64,000 nt of DNA from Micromonospora halotolerans. Lineage in GTDB: Bacteria; Actinomycetota; Actinomycetes; Mycobacteriales; Micromonosporaceae. How positions within the stretch are numbered: position 1 is the first letter of the stretch; the number at the start of each line of letters is the position of its first letter. Of the stretch, positions 25,232 to 37,861 are shown one piece after another. The DNA is taken from contig NZ_CP134876.1 in assembly GCF_032108445.1 (NCBI RefSeq), positions 5,828,001-5,892,000 of the forward strand. The letters run 5' to 3'. The notes below the pieces were generated by a model, which saw only the letters and a list, made by a program, of their open reading frames with translations, made no database searches and was not told where the DNA came from. The position numbers and the translations under genes are program-made.

Positions 25232-26425
25232 ATGAAACTGCGACGATGGATAGCCGCCGGCGCGGTCGCCGTGGCCGCCGCCGCCACGCTCAGCAGCCCG
25301 CCGGCGACGGCCGGCCGCCCGTACGACCCGACCGACCAGAGCCTGCGCAACCTCGCGCTGCGCCACGGCCTCGCCGTCGGCACGGCCGTCGACATGGCCG
25401 CCCTCGACGACCCCGCCGACCCGCAATACCGCCAGCTCGCCGCGTCGGAGTTCTCCACGGTCACCGCGGAGAACGTGATGAAGTGGGAGAGCCTGGAGCC
25501 GACCCGCGGCACGTACAACTGGGAGCCCGCCGACCGCCTCCTCGCCTTCGCCAAGCAGAACAACCAGCGCGTCCGTGGGCACGTCCTCGTGTGGCACAAC
25601 CAGCTGCCCGGCTGGCTGACCGCCGGCGTGGCCGACGGATCCATCAGCAACGCCGAGCTGCGCGACATCCTGCGCCGGCACATCACCGCCGTGGTCACCC
25701 ACTTCAGGGGCCGGATCTGGCAGTGGGACGTGGTCAACGAGGCGGTCAGCGACCCCTGGGACACCCCGTCGACCCTGCACTACAAGGGGTTCTGGGCCGA
25801 GCACCTCGGTCCCGGCTACATCGCCGACGCCTTCCGGTGGGCCCGCGCGGCCGACCCGCACGCCCTGCTGTTCTACAACGACTACAACATCGAGGCCTTC
25901 GGCTCCCGCGACCCGGCGAACGACAAGACCCAGTTCGTGTACGACATGGCCAAGAAGCTGCTGGCCCAGCGCGTACCGATCGACGGCATCGGCAGCCAGG
26001 GGCACCTCGGCACCCAGTACGGCAACTTCGACACCTTCCAGGTCGCCGAGGCGCTGCGGAAGTTCGCCGGGTTGGGGCTGGCCACCGCGTTCACCGAGGT
26101 CGACGTGCGCAGCCAGCTCACCGAGGGAGTCCAGGCGGGCGACCCGAACGAGGTGAACCCGCGGCTGCAGGCCGCGGCGGCGAACTTCAGCGTGCTGCTG
26201 CAGGCCTGCCTGGCCGAACGGCACTGCCTGTCGTTCACCGTCTGGGGATTCACCGACAAGCACTCCTGGGTGCCCGGCTGGTTCTCCGACCCGCCGGAGG
26301 GCCTGGCCACGATCTACGACGAGAACTACCAGCCCAAGCGGGCGTACCAGCTGATGAAGGCGGATCTGATCTACAGCGGTCCGCCCTACGTCCTGCCGCG
26401 CGTCCCGCAGCGGCCGCGCCGCTAG
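25232..26425 (+). CDS. Secreted endo-1,4-beta-xylanase, glycoside hydrolase family 10
   Basis: An ATG at 25232 with GGAGAA upstream opens 397 residues. A signal peptide (basic MKLRRW, hydrophobic AAGAVAVAAAATL, cleavage near ATA at residue 27) is followed directly by the GH10 barrel. The acid/base is Glu170 in WDVVNEAV and the nucleophile Glu289 in FTEVDVR. WHNQLPGW, SQGHLG and the late VWGFTDKHSW are further family blocks. No carbohydrate-binding module follows. It cleaves xylan backbones outside the cell, supplying the Bxl importer. Regulated by the divergent LacI gene, to judge from position. Confidence 0.95.
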   Translation: MKLRRWIAAGAVAVAAAATLSSPPATAGRPYDPTDQSLRNLALRHGLAVGTAVDMAALDDPADPQYRQLAASEFSTVTAENVMKWESLEPTRGTYNWEPADRLLAFAKQNNQRVRGHVLVWHNQLPGWLTAGVADGSISNAELRDILRRHITAVVTHFRGRIWQWDVVNEAVSDPWDTPSTLHYKGFWAEHLGPGYIADAFRWARAADPHALLFYNDYNIEAFGSRDPANDKTQFVYDMAKKLLAQRVPIDGIGSQGHLGTQYGNFDTFQVAEALRKFAGLGLATAFTEVDVRSQLTEGVQAGDPNEVNPRLQAAAANFSVLLQACLAERHCLSFTVWGFTDKHSWVPGWFSDPPEGLATIYDENYQPKRAYQLMKADLIYSGPPYVLPRVPQRPRR

Positions 26426-26437
26426 ACACGGCGGTCC

Positions 26438-26469
26438 GGGCGGGACGGGTCGGTCGACCCGTCCCGCCC
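26438..26469. terminator. Bidirectional terminator between convergent xylanase and YdeI-like genes
   Basis: A perfect 14-base stem (26438-26451 with 26456-26469) closes a 4-base loop, 12 bases after one stop and 25 bases from the other. Confidence 0.8.
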
Positions 26470-26494
26470 GATCGCTGCCGTGGTGTCCGGACGC

Positions 26495-26956
26495 TCAGCG
26501 GTGCTGGCCGGCGTGGAGCATCTCGATGGTCTTCGTGACCCGCTGCGCCCGGGTGGCCTCCCGCTTGGCCTCGGTGATCCAGCGGACGAACTCCTTGCGG
26601 TGCGAGGCGGCGAGCGCTTCGAACGCCGCCTGGGCCCGGGCGTCACCGGCGAGGGCGGCGGCCAGGTCCTCGGGCACCTCCACGCCGCGGGGCTCCGCGT
26701 CGAGGGCGACGGCGACCTCGTACGTCGCCCCGATGTCCACCCCCGCCTGCGTCCGCGCCGCGCGGGACAACCCGATCAGGTTCTCGCCGCCCATCCGGGC
26801 CAGCCGCAGCGTGAGCGTCACCCCGTTGACGCTCACGCGCACGGGGAACGTCCGGCGCCCCTCCCCCACCGCGGACACCTGCTCGTCGGAGAGGACGAAT
26901 GCTCCCGCCGGACCGCGCTGCTCCAGCGTCAACGTCAACGCGAGGGTCTGGGCCAT
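26495..26956 (-). CDS. YdeI/OmpD-associated family protein with DUF1905-like N-terminus
   Basis: A 153-residue soluble protein. Residues 1-85 form the small beta-barrel of DUF1905 (LRLARMGGENLIGLSRAARTQAGV). Residues 90-150 carry the helical YdeI/OmpD-associated motif (VEVPEDLAAAL, then FEALAASHRKEFVRWITEAK and RVTKTIEML). The molecular role of the family is unknown; some members are linked to peptide or bacteriocin tolerance. Single gene, convergent with the GH10 xylanase and divergent from the FAD oxidase. Confidence 0.85.
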   Translation of the reverse strand: MAQTLALTLTLEQRGPAGAFVLSDEQVSAVGEGRRTFPVRVSVNGVTLTLRLARMGGENLIGLSRAARTQAGVDIGATYEVAVALDAEPRGVEVPEDLAAALAGDARAQAAFEALAASHRKEFVRWITEAKREATRAQRVTKTIEMLHAGQHR

Positions 26957-27018
26957 GGCGTCATCGTAGTCGTCGGCGACCCGACGGCCGATTCACCGCC
27001 CGGCGGTCGCGGTGATCG

Positions 27019-28632
27019 ATGGATACCGTCATGGCCATGGCCGATGCTGCGACCGCCCGCCCCACCGTCCGCGCCCGCTCCTGGTGGGGCTGGGGCTGGG
27101 CGGACGAACACCCCGACGACGCCGAGTGCGCGGCGATGGGAGCCCTCCTCCCCGGTACGCTCCCACGCCCGCTGTCCGTCCCTCGGGTCGCCGACCTGCG
27201 GATCGCCCGGCCCGCCGTCGAACCGCCGCCCAGCCTCGCGCACCTGGTCACCGCCGACCCCGAGGCGCGCGCCGCGCACGCCATGGGCAAGGCGTACCGG
27301 GATGTGATCCGCGCGCTGCGCGGCCGTCCCGGGCGGATACCCGACCTGGTCGCCCGGCCGGCGGACGACCGGGACGTGGCCGACCTGCTGGACTGGGCGG
27401 GTGACCGCGGCGTGGCGGTGATCCCGTACGGCGGGGGCTCCTCGGTGACCGGCGGCGTGGAGTACCGCGGCGACGCGCACCGGGCGGTGGTGTCCCTCGA
27501 CCTCACCACGATGGACCGGGTGGTGGAGGTCGACACCGACAGCCGGGCCGCCCGCATCCAGGCCGGCGTCCTCGGCCCGGCGCTGGAGAACCAACTCAGG
27601 CCGCACGGCCTGACGCTGCGGCACTTCCCGCAGAGTTTCGAGTTCTCCACCCTCGGCGGCTGGCTCGCCACCCGGGCGGGCGGTCACTACGCCACCGTGC
27701 ACACGCACATCGACGACTTCGTGCAGTCCCTGCGGCTGGTCACCCCGGCCGGCGCCGGCACGTCGTGGCAGGTGCCCGCCTCCGGCGCCGGACCGTCTCC
27801 CGACCGGCTGTTCCTCGGCTCCGAGGGCACCCTGGGTGTCATCACCGAGGCGTGGATGCGCCTGCAGGACCGCCCCCAGCACAGGGCTTCCGCGTCCGTC
27901 CGGTTCGCCGACTTCGCCGCCGCGCTGCGCGGGGTCCGCGCGATCGCCCAGTCCGGCCTCTCCCCGGCCAACTGCCGCCTGCTCGATGCCGGCGAGGCCG
28001 CCCTGTCCGGCGCCGCCCGGGACGGCTCGTCCGTCCTCGTCCTCGGCTTCGAGTCGGCCGCCGTGCCGGTCGACGCCGCTCTCGCCCAGGCGCTGGACCT
28101 GGCCCGCGCACACGGCGGAACGCCCTCCCCCGGCGCCGGCCGCCGGGGCGACGAGTCGGTCGGCGCCTGGCGCTCGGCGTTCCTCCGGATGCCCTACCTG
28201 CGCGACGGCCTCGCCCGGATGGGCGCCGTCGTCGAGACCTTCGAGACGGCCGCCACCTGGAACCGGCTCCCCGCTCTGGTCGACGCCGTCCGGGTCGAGG
28301 TCGGCGCCGCCGCGCGCGAGGCCACCGGCCATCCCGCCGCCGTCAACTGCCGCCTCACCCACGTCTATCCCGACGGAGCGGCGCCCTACTTCACGGTGCT
28401 GGCCGGGGGCCGGCCCGGCGACGAGGTGGCCGTGTGGGACCACCTCAAGGAGGTCGCGACCGACGTCCTGCACCGCCATCACGCCACCATCACCCACCAC
28501 CACGCGGTCGGCCGCGACCACCGCCCCGGCTACGACCGGCAGCGTCCGGAACCGTTCGCCCTGGCCCTGCGCGCCGCGAAGGCCGCGCTCGATCCGCACG
28601 GCATCCTGAACCCCGGCGTGCTCGTGGACTGA
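27019..28632 (+). CDS. FAD-binding oxidoreductase of the alkyldihydroxyacetonephosphate-synthase type
   Basis: A 537-residue protein of the vanillyl-alcohol-oxidase fold. The FAD pyrophosphate loop is VIPYGGGSSVTGG (about 135-147). The substrate/cap domain follows, and near the end come HHHAVGRDHRPGY and LDPHGILNPG, typical of AGPS/glycolate-oxidase-like enzymes; the His cluster is essential in AGPS. True bacterial ether-lipid synthesis is rare in actinobacteria, so a related 2-hydroxyacid or alkyl-DHAP-like oxidase is equally likely. No signal peptide. Several Met codons near the start make the N-terminus uncertain by up to about 6 residues. Confidence 0.85.
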   Translation: MDTVMAMADAATARPTVRARSWWGWGWADEHPDDAECAAMGALLPGTLPRPLSVPRVADLRIARPAVEPPPSLAHLVTADPEARAAHAMGKAYRDVIRALRGRPGRIPDLVARPADDRDVADLLDWAGDRGVAVIPYGGGSSVTGGVEYRGDAHRAVVSLDLTTMDRVVEVDTDSRAARIQAGVLGPALENQLRPHGLTLRHFPQSFEFSTLGGWLATRAGGHYATVHTHIDDFVQSLRLVTPAGAGTSWQVPASGAGPSPDRLFLGSEGTLGVITEAWMRLQDRPQHRASASVRFADFAAALRGVRAIAQSGLSPANCRLLDAGEAALSGAARDGSSVLVLGFESAAVPVDAALAQALDLARAHGGTPSPGAGRRGDESVGAWRSAFLRMPYLRDGLARMGAVVETFETAATWNRLPALVDAVRVEVGAAAREATGHPAAVNCRLTHVYPDGAAPYFTVLAGGRPGDEVAVWDHLKEVATDVLHRHHATITHHHAVGRDHRPGYDRQRPEPFALALRAAKAALDPHGILNPGVLVD

Positions 28633-28641
28633 GCCACTCTC

Positions 28642-29565
28642 CTAGCCCGGTCGTGCCGCGGCGGCGCGATAGGCGCGCGGCGAGAGACCGACGGCGCGTT
28701 TGAAGGCGACGCTGAAGGCGCTCTCCGAGCCGTACCCGACGTCGCGGGCGATGGTGGCGACGGTGCCGTCGCCACGGCGGATGCGGTCGGCGGCGAGTTC
28801 GATGCGCCACGCGGTGAGGTACTCCAGCGGCCCCTGGCCGACCACCTGCTTGAACCGGGCCGCCAGGGTGGAGCGGGACACCGCCGCGCTGCGGGCCAGC
28901 TCGGCGACGGTCCAGGGGTGGGCGGGCCGGGCGTGCATCCGTCGTAGCACGGCCGCCACGGTGGGATCGTTCAGGCCGGCGAGCCAGCCGCGGGCGTGAC
29001 CGGCGTCCCGCGTGAGGTAGAGGCGCAGGATCCGGACCAGCATGACGACGGCCAGGTGCTCGGCGACGAGCCTGGCCCCCGCGGCGTCCTGCCGCAGCTC
29101 CGCGTCGATCTCGTCGACCGCCTGCCGGACGGTCGCGGCCTCCGGCGTCCCGGCCGCCACCCGGATGACCGGCGGGAGGTCGTCGAGCAGCAGGGCCTGG
29201 GCGCGGTCGGTGAAGGTGAACGCACCGCCGATGAGGAACACCTCGTCGCCGTCGCCGGCGTGGGCCACGCCGTCGGTGGCCGCGGTGAACAGGGGGCCCG
29301 CCGGCTCGGTCGGCAGACTCGGGTCGCTCGCCAGGGTGAACGCGACCGGCCGGGTCAGCAGGAAACAGTCGCCCGCAAGGAGCCGGAGTGGATCCGGCAC
29401 CCCGTCCACCCGCAGCCAGCAGTCACCCCGGCGTACGACGTTGAACTTCACGCCGGCGGGCGGCTCGAACCGGACGGCGAACGCTCCGCCGGCCGACATA
29501 CCGGCGGAAAGGTGACTCGTCGCGCCGATCAGCGAGAGAACGTCCTGTAACGGGTCCACGCACAC
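28642..29565 (-). CDS. AraC-family regulator with cupin sensor domain
   Basis: A 307-residue protein. Residues 1-180 form a cupin (AraC-binding-like, Cupin_6) with FNVVRRGDCWLRVDG and LLAGDCFLLTRP. Two helix-turn-helix units near the end read WTVAELARSAAVSRSTLAARFKQ and DGTVATIARDVGYGSESAFSVAFKR. It is transcribed away from the SDR gene 76 bases upstream. In this common pairing the regulator controls the reductase in response to a small molecule. It ends 9 bases from the convergent FAD-oxidase stop. Confidence 0.9.
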   Translation of the reverse strand: MCVDPLQDVLSLIGATSHLSAGMSAGGAFAVRFEPPAGVKFNVVRRGDCWLRVDGVPDPLRLLAGDCFLLTRPVAFTLASDPSLPTEPAGPLFTAATDGVAHAGDGDEVFLIGGAFTFTDRAQALLLDDLPPVIRVAAGTPEAATVRQAVDEIDAELRQDAAGARLVAEHLAVVMLVRILRLYLTRDAGHARGWLAGLNDPTVAAVLRRMHARPAHPWTVAELARSAAVSRSTLAARFKQVVGQGPLEYLTAWRIELAADRIRRGDGTVATIARDVGYGSESAFSVAFKRAVGLSPRAYRAAAARPG

Positions 29566-29641
29566 CCCTCGGACGCTGACTAAACTTTCCCGGACCGCAA
29601 ACTATAGGCCGTCCAGGCCCACCGGTCGTAGCGTTGCTGTC
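29566..29641. promoter_or_regulatory. Shared promoter region of the AraC-type regulator and SDR gene
   Basis: This 76-base divergent gap is locally AT-richer. ACTATAGG (29603-29610) could be the -10 of the SDR gene; TTTAGT on the opposite strand near 29579-29584 could serve the regulator. A single bound regulator could affect both directions. Confidence 0.35.
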
Positions 29642-30616
29642 ATGACAGAGAGCACACGCCTGACCACCCAATTCAGCGCCCGCGCCACCGCCCAGGACGT
29701 CATCGACGGCGTCGACCTCACCGGGCGCCGCATGATCGTCACCGGCGGCGCCTCCGGCATCGGCCTGGAGACGGTCCGCGCCCTGGCCCGCGCCGGCGCG
29801 GAGGTCACCGTGGCGACGCGCGACCCCGCCCGCGCGGACGACCTGGTCGCCGAATTTCCCGGTCCCGGCCCCGGCACGGTTCGGGCCGTCGCGCTCGACC
29901 TGGCCGACCTCGACTCCGTCGACGCCTTCGTCGCGGCCTGGACCGGGCCGGTGCACGCCTTGATCGCGAACGCCGGAATCATGGCGCTACCGCACCGCGA
30001 GCTGACCCCGGAAGGCTGGGAGCTGCAGCTGGCCACGAACTACCTCGGGCACTTCGCGCTTGCCCGGGGCCTGCACGACAACCTCCGATCCGCCGGCTCC
30101 GCCCGGGTCGTCGTGGTCAGCTCGGGTGCGCAGCTGCGCGCCGGCGTCGACTTCGACGACCCCCATTTCGCCCGGCGCCCGTACGACCCGTGGACCGCGT
30201 ACAGCCAGTCCAAGACCGCCGACGTCCTCCTGGCCGTCGGCATCGCCCGGCGCTGGGCCGCCGACGGGATCACCGCCAACGCCCTGGCCCCGGGCGTCAT
30301 CAGAACCAACCTGCAACGCCACCTCGGTGAGGACACCCTGCGCTCCTTCGGGGTGACCACCGACGAGGCGGGCAACGTGACGGTGCCGGAGCACTACAAG
30401 GCCCCGGCACAGGGCGCCGCCACCACCGTGCTGCTGGCCGCGTCGCCGCTGGTCGAGGGCGTCACCGGCCGCTACTTCGAGGACAACCAGGAGTCCGAGG
30501 TGGTCCCCGGCGGCCCGGACCCGATGACCGGGGTGGCCGAGCACTCGGTGGACCCCGACGCCGCCGACCGGCTCTGGGAGTACGCCGAGCACACCCTGGC
30601 CACCCGCCGAGCCTGA
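29642..30616 (+). CDS. Short-chain dehydrogenase/reductase
   Basis: A 324-residue NAD(P)-dependent oxidoreductase with the Rossmann motif GGASGIG, an NAG motif in IANAGIM, catalytic Ser in VVVSSGAQ and the YSQSK (Tyr-x-x-x-Lys) pair. Length and the long C-terminal segment match the retinol-dehydrogenase/WW-oxidoreductase-like branch common in actinobacteria. Substrate unknown. Divergent from an AraC-type regulator that probably controls it. Confidence 0.9.
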   Translation: MTESTRLTTQFSARATAQDVIDGVDLTGRRMIVTGGASGIGLETVRALARAGAEVTVATRDPARADDLVAEFPGPGPGTVRAVALDLADLDSVDAFVAAWTGPVHALIANAGIMALPHRELTPEGWELQLATNYLGHFALARGLHDNLRSAGSARVVVVSSGAQLRAGVDFDDPHFARRPYDPWTAYSQSKTADVLLAVGIARRWAADGITANALAPGVIRTNLQRHLGEDTLRSFGVTTDEAGNVTVPEHYKAPAQGAATTVLLAASPLVEGVTGRYFEDNQESEVVPGGPDPMTGVAEHSVDPDAADRLWEYAEHTLATRRA

Positions 30617-30649
30617 TCGCCCACCGCTCCGAGCGGATAGCCTCCACCC

Positions 30650-31522
30650 GTGGTCAACCCGTACGAGCAGGACCTCAGCCTGGCACTGGAACTCGCCGAC
30701 CAGGCCGACCGGATCACGGCAGCGCACTTCGCCGCGGGCTCGGCCGTCACCGTCAAGCCCGACCGCAGCCTGGTGACGGCAGCCGACCTGGAGACGGAAC
30801 GAACGCTCGCCGCCGTGCTGGCCGACCGCCGGCCACACGACGCGATCGCAGCCGAGGAACTGCACGGCGATCAGGTCGGAGCGGGCCGCTGCTGGGTCAT
30901 CGACCCCATCGACCACACCAACAACTTCGCTCGCGGCCTGTCGTACTACGGCACGTTGATCGCGCTCCTCGAGGATGGCCAACCGGTGGTCGGGGTGGTC
31001 AGTGCTCCCTCGCTGAGGCGTAGGTGGTGGGCTCTCCGCGGTGGCGGTGCTTTCGCCGATGGTCGCGGGATCCGCGTGTCCGCGGTGGATGAGCTCTCCG
31101 AGGCGCACCTGAGCTTCGCGGAACTGGAGGTGTGGAATCGCCGTGGCCTGCTCGGCCCACTGGTCGAGCTGGTGTCGGAGGCGCGGTGGACGTTCGGGTC
31201 GGGCGGCTTCCTGGCGCAGATGGCGGTCGCGGAGGGAAAGCTGGACGTTGCCCTCGACCCCACCGGGCACGTCTGGGACCTGGCAGCCAGTCAGGTCATC
31301 GTCCAGGAGGCCGGCGGCGTCTTCACCGACGTGCACGGTCGCGTAGACGCCACGCGCGGAACCGCCGTGGTGACCAACGGTCTCCTGCACGAGGAGGTTC
31401 TCTCCCGCCTGACGGGTGACCGGGACGCACCGGGCCCGGCCGGCGGTGACCGCCGGCCGGGACGCACCGGTGCCGGCGGTCACCGCCGCCCACCGGTTCA
31501 GAACCCCCGGGCGAGCCGGTAG
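30650..31522 (+). CDS. Inositol-monophosphatase family phosphatase (HisN-like)
   Basis: GTG at 30650; 290 residues. Metal-binding motifs are present: AAEELHGD (catalytic Glu pair) and [15 protein letters not shown], then [17 protein letters not shown]. The motif normally reads DPIDGT; His replaces Gly here, which is seen in some relatives. Candidate substrates are histidinol phosphate, inositol phosphate or another sugar phosphate. The conserved domain ends near residue 255 (EEVLSRL). The remaining residues are Gly/Arg/Pro-rich and are encoded by the terminator hairpin of the convergent araA operon, so the natural stop may have been lost. It overlaps araA by 25 bases at the 3' end. Confidence 0.85.
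   Translation: MVNPYEQDLSLALELADQADRITAAHFAAGSAVTVKPDRSLVTAADLETERTLAAVLADRRPHDAIAAEELHGDQVGAGRCWVIDPIDHTNNFARGLSYYGTLIALLEDGQPVVGVVSAPSLRRRWWALRGGGAFADGRGIRVSAVDELSEAHLSFAELEVWNRRGLLGPLVELVSEARWTFGSGGFLAQMAVAEGKLDVALDPTGHVWDLAASQVIVQEAGGVFTDVHGRVDATRGTAVVTNGLLHEEVLSRLTGDRDAPGPAGGDRRPGRTGAGGHRRPPVQNPRASR
31435..31461. terminator. 12-bp hairpin ending the arabinose operon
   Basis: CCCGGCCGGCGG (31435-31446) pairs perfectly with 31450-31461 around TGA. It lies 37 bases beyond the araA stop, inside the 3' extension of the phosphatase gene. A second, less regular dyad with the core GGCGG-TCA-CCGCC follows at about 31474-31490. Confidence 0.7.
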
Positions 31523-33000
31523 TACGCCTGATTCCAGCGGATCTCGTCGGCGAAGCGGCGCGGGTTCGTGTCGGCATCGATGACGACCAGCTCGGTGCGG
31601 CTCATCTCGGCCAGGTCGTGCAGCTCCTCCACCCCGACCGCCTGTGAGAGCACGGTGTGGTGCGGGGCCCCGGCGGTGATCCACGCCTCGGCGGACCCGG
31701 CCAGGTGCGGGCGGGGACGCCAGACGGCCCGGGCGACCGGCAGCCGGCGCAGCGGATGTGGCGGCGCCACCACGTCGACCTCGTTGGCGACGAGCCGGAA
31801 CCGCTCCCCCATGTCGGCCAGGCCCAGCACGACCGCGGGACCGGGCGCCGCGTCGAAGACCAGCCGGACCGGGTCCTCCCGCCCGCCGATGCTCAGCGGG
31901 TGGATCTCGACGGACGGGGTGCCCGCGGCGATGCTCGGGCACACCTCCAGCATGTGCGCGCCGAGGACCAGTTCCCGGCCCGGGGTGAGGTCGTAGGTGT
32001 AGTCCTCCATGAACGACGTGCCGCCGTCGACCCCGACCGCCATCGCCTTGAGGGTGTGCACCAGGACGGACGTCTTCCAGTCGCCCTCACCGCCGAAGCC
32101 GTAGCCGTCGGCCATGAGGCGTTGCACTGCCATGCCGGGCAGCTGGCGCAGCCCGCCGAGGTCCTCGAAGTTGGTGGTGAAGGCACGGAACCCGCCGGCG
32201 TCGAGGAAGGCCCGCAGGCCCAGCTCCAGCCGGGCGGCGTAGCGCAGGGACTCGTGGCGGTCGCCGCCGGTGCGCAGCTCCGGCACCAGCCGGTAGCTGT
32301 CGTCGTACTCCTTGACCAGGTCGTCCACCCGCGCGTCGGTGACCTCGCCGACGGCCTGCACGAGGTCGTTGACCCCGTAGGTGTTCACCGAGACACCGAA
32401 GCGCAGCTCCGCCTCCACCTTGTCGCCCTCGGTCACCGCCACGTCGCGCATGTTGTCGCCGAAGCGGGCCAGCCGCAGCGACCGCATGGCCGACCAGCCG
32501 ATCGCCGCCCGCGCCCAGGCGCCCACCCGGGACACCACGCGGGGGTCGCTGACGTGCCCGGCGACGGTCTTGCGGGCCACACCGAGGCGGGTCTGGATGA
32601 AGCCGAACTCCCGGTCGCCGTGTGCGGCCTGGTTGAGGTTCATGAAGTCCATGTCGATCTCGTCCCACGGCAGCAGGACGTTGGCCTGGGTGTGCAGGTG
32701 CAGCAGCGGCGTCCGCAGCGCGTCCAGGCCGGCGATCCACATCTTCGCCGGTGAGAAGGTGTGCATCCAGGCGATCATGCCGACGGCCCCGTGCGCGGCG
32801 GCCTCCCGGCAGACCCGCAGGATGTCGCCGCTGGTGGTCAGGACCGGTTTCCAGACGACCCGGGCGGGGATGTGCGGCGAGCCGTCGAGCGCCGCCGCGA
32901 TCTGCCGCGACTGGTCGGCGACCTGGCGAAGGGTGTCCTCGCCGTACATGGCCTGGCTGCCGGTCAGGAACCAGATCTCGGGCTCAGCGTGCGATTCCAT
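31498..33000 (-). CDS. araA: L-arabinose isomerase
   Basis: An ATG at 33000 gives 500 residues, the family length. Recognisable blocks are [14 protein letters not shown] at the start, [40 protein letters not shown] and the metal-site HMLEVCP. It converts L-arabinose to L-ribulose in the cytoplasm. It is the last gene of the araB-to-araA operon, 26 bases after the last permease, and is followed by a hairpin terminator. Confidence 0.96.
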   Translation of the reverse strand: MESHAEPEIWFLTGSQAMYGEDTLRQVADQSRQIAAALDGSPHIPARVVWKPVLTTSGDILRVCREAAAHGAVGMIAWMHTFSPAKMWIAGLDALRTPLLHLHTQANVLLPWDEIDMDFMNLNQAAHGDREFGFIQTRLGVARKTVAGHVSDPRVVSRVGAWARAAIGWSAMRSLRLARFGDNMRDVAVTEGDKVEAELRFGVSVNTYGVNDLVQAVGEVTDARVDDLVKEYDDSYRLVPELRTGGDRHESLRYAARLELGLRAFLDAGGFRAFTTNFEDLGGLRQLPGMAVQRLMADGYGFGGEGDWKTSVLVHTLKAMAVGVDGGTSFMEDYTYDLTPGRELVLGAHMLEVCPSIAAGTPSVEIHPLSIGGREDPVRLVFDAAPGPAVVLGLADMGERFRLVANEVDVVAPPHPLRRLPVARAVWRPRPHLAGSAEAWITAGAPHHTVLSQAVGVEELHDLAEMSRTELVVIDADTNPRRFADEIRWNQAYYRLARGF

Positions 33001-33026
33001 GGGGTTGCCTTCCGCGAGTTGGTCGG

Positions 33027-34012
<986 letters not shown>

Positions 34013-34016
<4 letters not shown>

Positions 34017-35079
34017 GCCGGCACCTGCTCCTTCGGCTGCTCGGTGACGGGGGTGGGCCCGGCCGCCGGGGCCCGGCGTCGGGTGAAGCGGGCGCGGAAG
34101 CCGGGCGCCTGGATGAGGCAGACCGCGATGACCACGACCGCCTTGAACAGCAGGGAGGTCTGGGGCGAGATGTTCATGGCGTACACCGTCGTGGTGAGGG
34201 TCTGGATGAGCAGGGCGCCGAGGATCGTGCCGCCGAGGGAGAACCGGCCGCCCGCGAGGGAGGTGCCGCCGATGACCACGGCGAGGATCGCGTCCAGCTC
34301 GACCCAGAGGCCCGCCGCGTTGCCGTCGGCGCTGGACACGTTGGCCGTCATCATGAAGCCGGCCACCGCGGCGCAGGCCGCGCTGATCACGTAGACGAGG
34401 AACGTGATCCGCGCGGACCGGATGCCGGCCAGGCGGCTGGCCCGGGCGTTGCCCCCGACCGACTCGATGATCAGGCCGAGGGCGGTCCGCCGGGTCACCG
34501 CGGCGACCAGGAGAGCCGCGGCGAGGGCCAGGAAGATGGCCAGCGGCAGGGTCAGCAGGTGACCCACGCCGATCGCCTTGTACGGGTCCGAGTTGATGGT
34601 GAGGATCTGCCCCTCGGTGATCAGCTGGGCGAGGCCGCGGCCCGCGACCATGAGGATGAGGGTGGCGATGATCGGCTGGATGCCGATGACCGCGACCAGC
34701 ACGCCGTTCCAGGCGCCGAGCACGAGGGCCACCCCCAGCCCGAGGGCCAGAGCCGTCAGCACCCCGCCGAGGCTGTTCTGGTCGCGCTGCTGGCTGATGT
34801 GCAGGCAGGCGATGGCGCCGCTGATCGCGCAGAGCGAGCCGACCGACAGGTCGATGCCGCCGGTGGCGATCACCAGCGTCATGCCGAGCGCGACCAGGAT
34901 CAGCGGCGCGCTCAGCCGCAGGATGTCGATGAGGCTGCCGTACAGGTGACCGTCGCGCATCTGCACCGACAGGAAGCCGGGGCGGTAGACGGTGTTGGCG
35001 GCCAGCATGCCGACGAGGACGACGACCGGCCAGAAGAGCCGGTGTGTCGTCAGCGCGCGGTAACCGGCCGTTCGGTTGC

Positions 35080-35083
<4 letters not shown>
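34013..35083 (-). CDS. Sugar ABC transporter permease (RbsC/YtfT family)
   Basis: ATG 35083, 356 residues; 4-base overlaps with both neighbours. The family motif is [19 protein letters not shown] near residue 88; a hydrophilic C-terminal tail of about 25 residues ([15 protein letters not shown]) is unusual but harmless. It is the first of the two channel subunits encoded after the ATPase. Confidence 0.92.
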
Positions 35084-36618
<1,535 letters not shown>

Positions 36619-36729
36619 GCCACCGGGCCTTTCCTGGTCGATGAGACGGTGCGCGGTGTGGGCGCGGCGGCCGGGCCCGAGGCCCGGCCGCCGCTTCGGA
36701 TGCGGGGGTCCCGATCCCCCGTGGTCCGG

Positions 36730-37731
36730 TCAGTACTTGCGGTTCGGCAGTGCTTCCTTCGCCTGCTCCTGCGTGAAGGTGGTCTCCTGGGTCTCGATCC
36801 GGGCCGGCACCGTCTCGCCGTTCTTCACCTTCTTGACCAGGTCCATCAGCTGGGGACCGAGCAGCGGGCTGCATTCGGCGATGAAGTTGAACTTGCCGTC
36901 GGCGAGGGCCTGCATGCCGTCCTTGACCGCGTCGACCGTGATGATGGTGATGTCCTTGCCGGGCACCTTCCCGGCCGCGGTGATCGCCTCGAGCGCGCCC
37001 AGGCCCATGTCGTCGTTGTGGGCGAACAGCACGTCGATCTTCGGGTTGGCCTTCAGGAACTGCTCCATCACCTGCTTCCCGCCGGCCCGGGTGAAGTCAC
37101 CGGACTGGGAAGCGACGATCTTGAGGTTGGGGTTGGCCGCGATCGCCTCGGCGAAGCCCTTCTTCCGGTCGTTCGCCGGCGCCGAACCGGTCGTGCCCTG
37201 CAGCTCGACGATGGTGACCGGGCCGGTGGCGGCCTTCTTCTGCTCCACCAGCCACTCCCCCGCGAGCCGGCCTTCCTTCACGAAGTCCGACCCGAGGAAG
37301 GTCTTGTACAGGGACTTGTCGGCCGAGTCGACCGACCGGTCGGTGAGGATGACCGGGATCTTGGCGTCCTTGGCCTCCTTGAGGACCGTGTCCCACCCGG
37401 ACTCCACCACCGGCGAGAAGGCGATCACGTCGACCTTCTGCTGGATGAAGTTGCGGATGGCCTTGATCTGGTTCTCCTGCTTCTGCTGCGCGTCGTCGAA
37501 CTTCAGCTCGATCCCGGCCTCCGTCGCGGCCTCCTTGATCGAGGTGGTGTTCGCCGTGCGCCACCCGCTCTCCGCGCCGACCTGGGAGAAGCCGAGCGTG
37601 ATCGTGCCGTCGTCGCCGCCGTTGCCGCCCGTGTCGCTGTTGCCGCAGGCCGCCACGCCGGTGGCGAGCAACGCGGCGGCGAGCACCGCGATGACCTTGC
37701 GGGACGGCGGGTGGGTCCTCATTCTCTTCAC
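36730..37731 (-). CDS. Arabinose-type periplasmic-binding-like lipoprotein (YtfQ-like)
   Basis: I chose GTG 37731 because GAGGAG lies 7 bases upstream; the product is 333 residues with lipobox GVAAC (Cys29). The mature domain is of the ribose/galactose-binding family 4 type: ITLGFSQVGAESGWRTANT, AFSPVVESGWD, FAHNDDMGLGALEAI and ITVDAVKDG. It closely resembles galactofuranose-binding YtfQ. Its place between araD and the ATPase makes L-arabinose (furanose) the likely ligand. Confidence 0.9.
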   Translation of the reverse strand: MKRMRTHPPSRKVIAVLAAALLATGVAACGNSDTGGNGGDDGTITLGFSQVGAESGWRTANTTSIKEAATEAGIELKFDDAQQKQENQIKAIRNFIQQKVDVIAFSPVVESGWDTVLKEAKDAKIPVILTDRSVDSADKSLYKTFLGSDFVKEGRLAGEWLVEQKKAATGPVTIVELQGTTGSAPANDRKKGFAEAIAANPNLKIVASQSGDFTRAGGKQVMEQFLKANPKIDVLFAHNDDMGLGALEAITAAGKVPGKDITIITVDAVKDGMQALADGKFNFIAECSPLLGPQLMDLVKKVKNGETVPARIETQETTFTQEQAKEALPNRKY

Positions 37732-37861
37732 CGCGAATCTCCTCGGGGGTAACCGTTCCGGGAGGCCCCGCGCCCGTGGGCGCACGGCCTGCGCTGGTGG
37801 TGGTGCTGCCGGGTGGTGCGACGCGGCCGGTCCGGGGACGGCCGCGCGATCGGGGCGGCCG

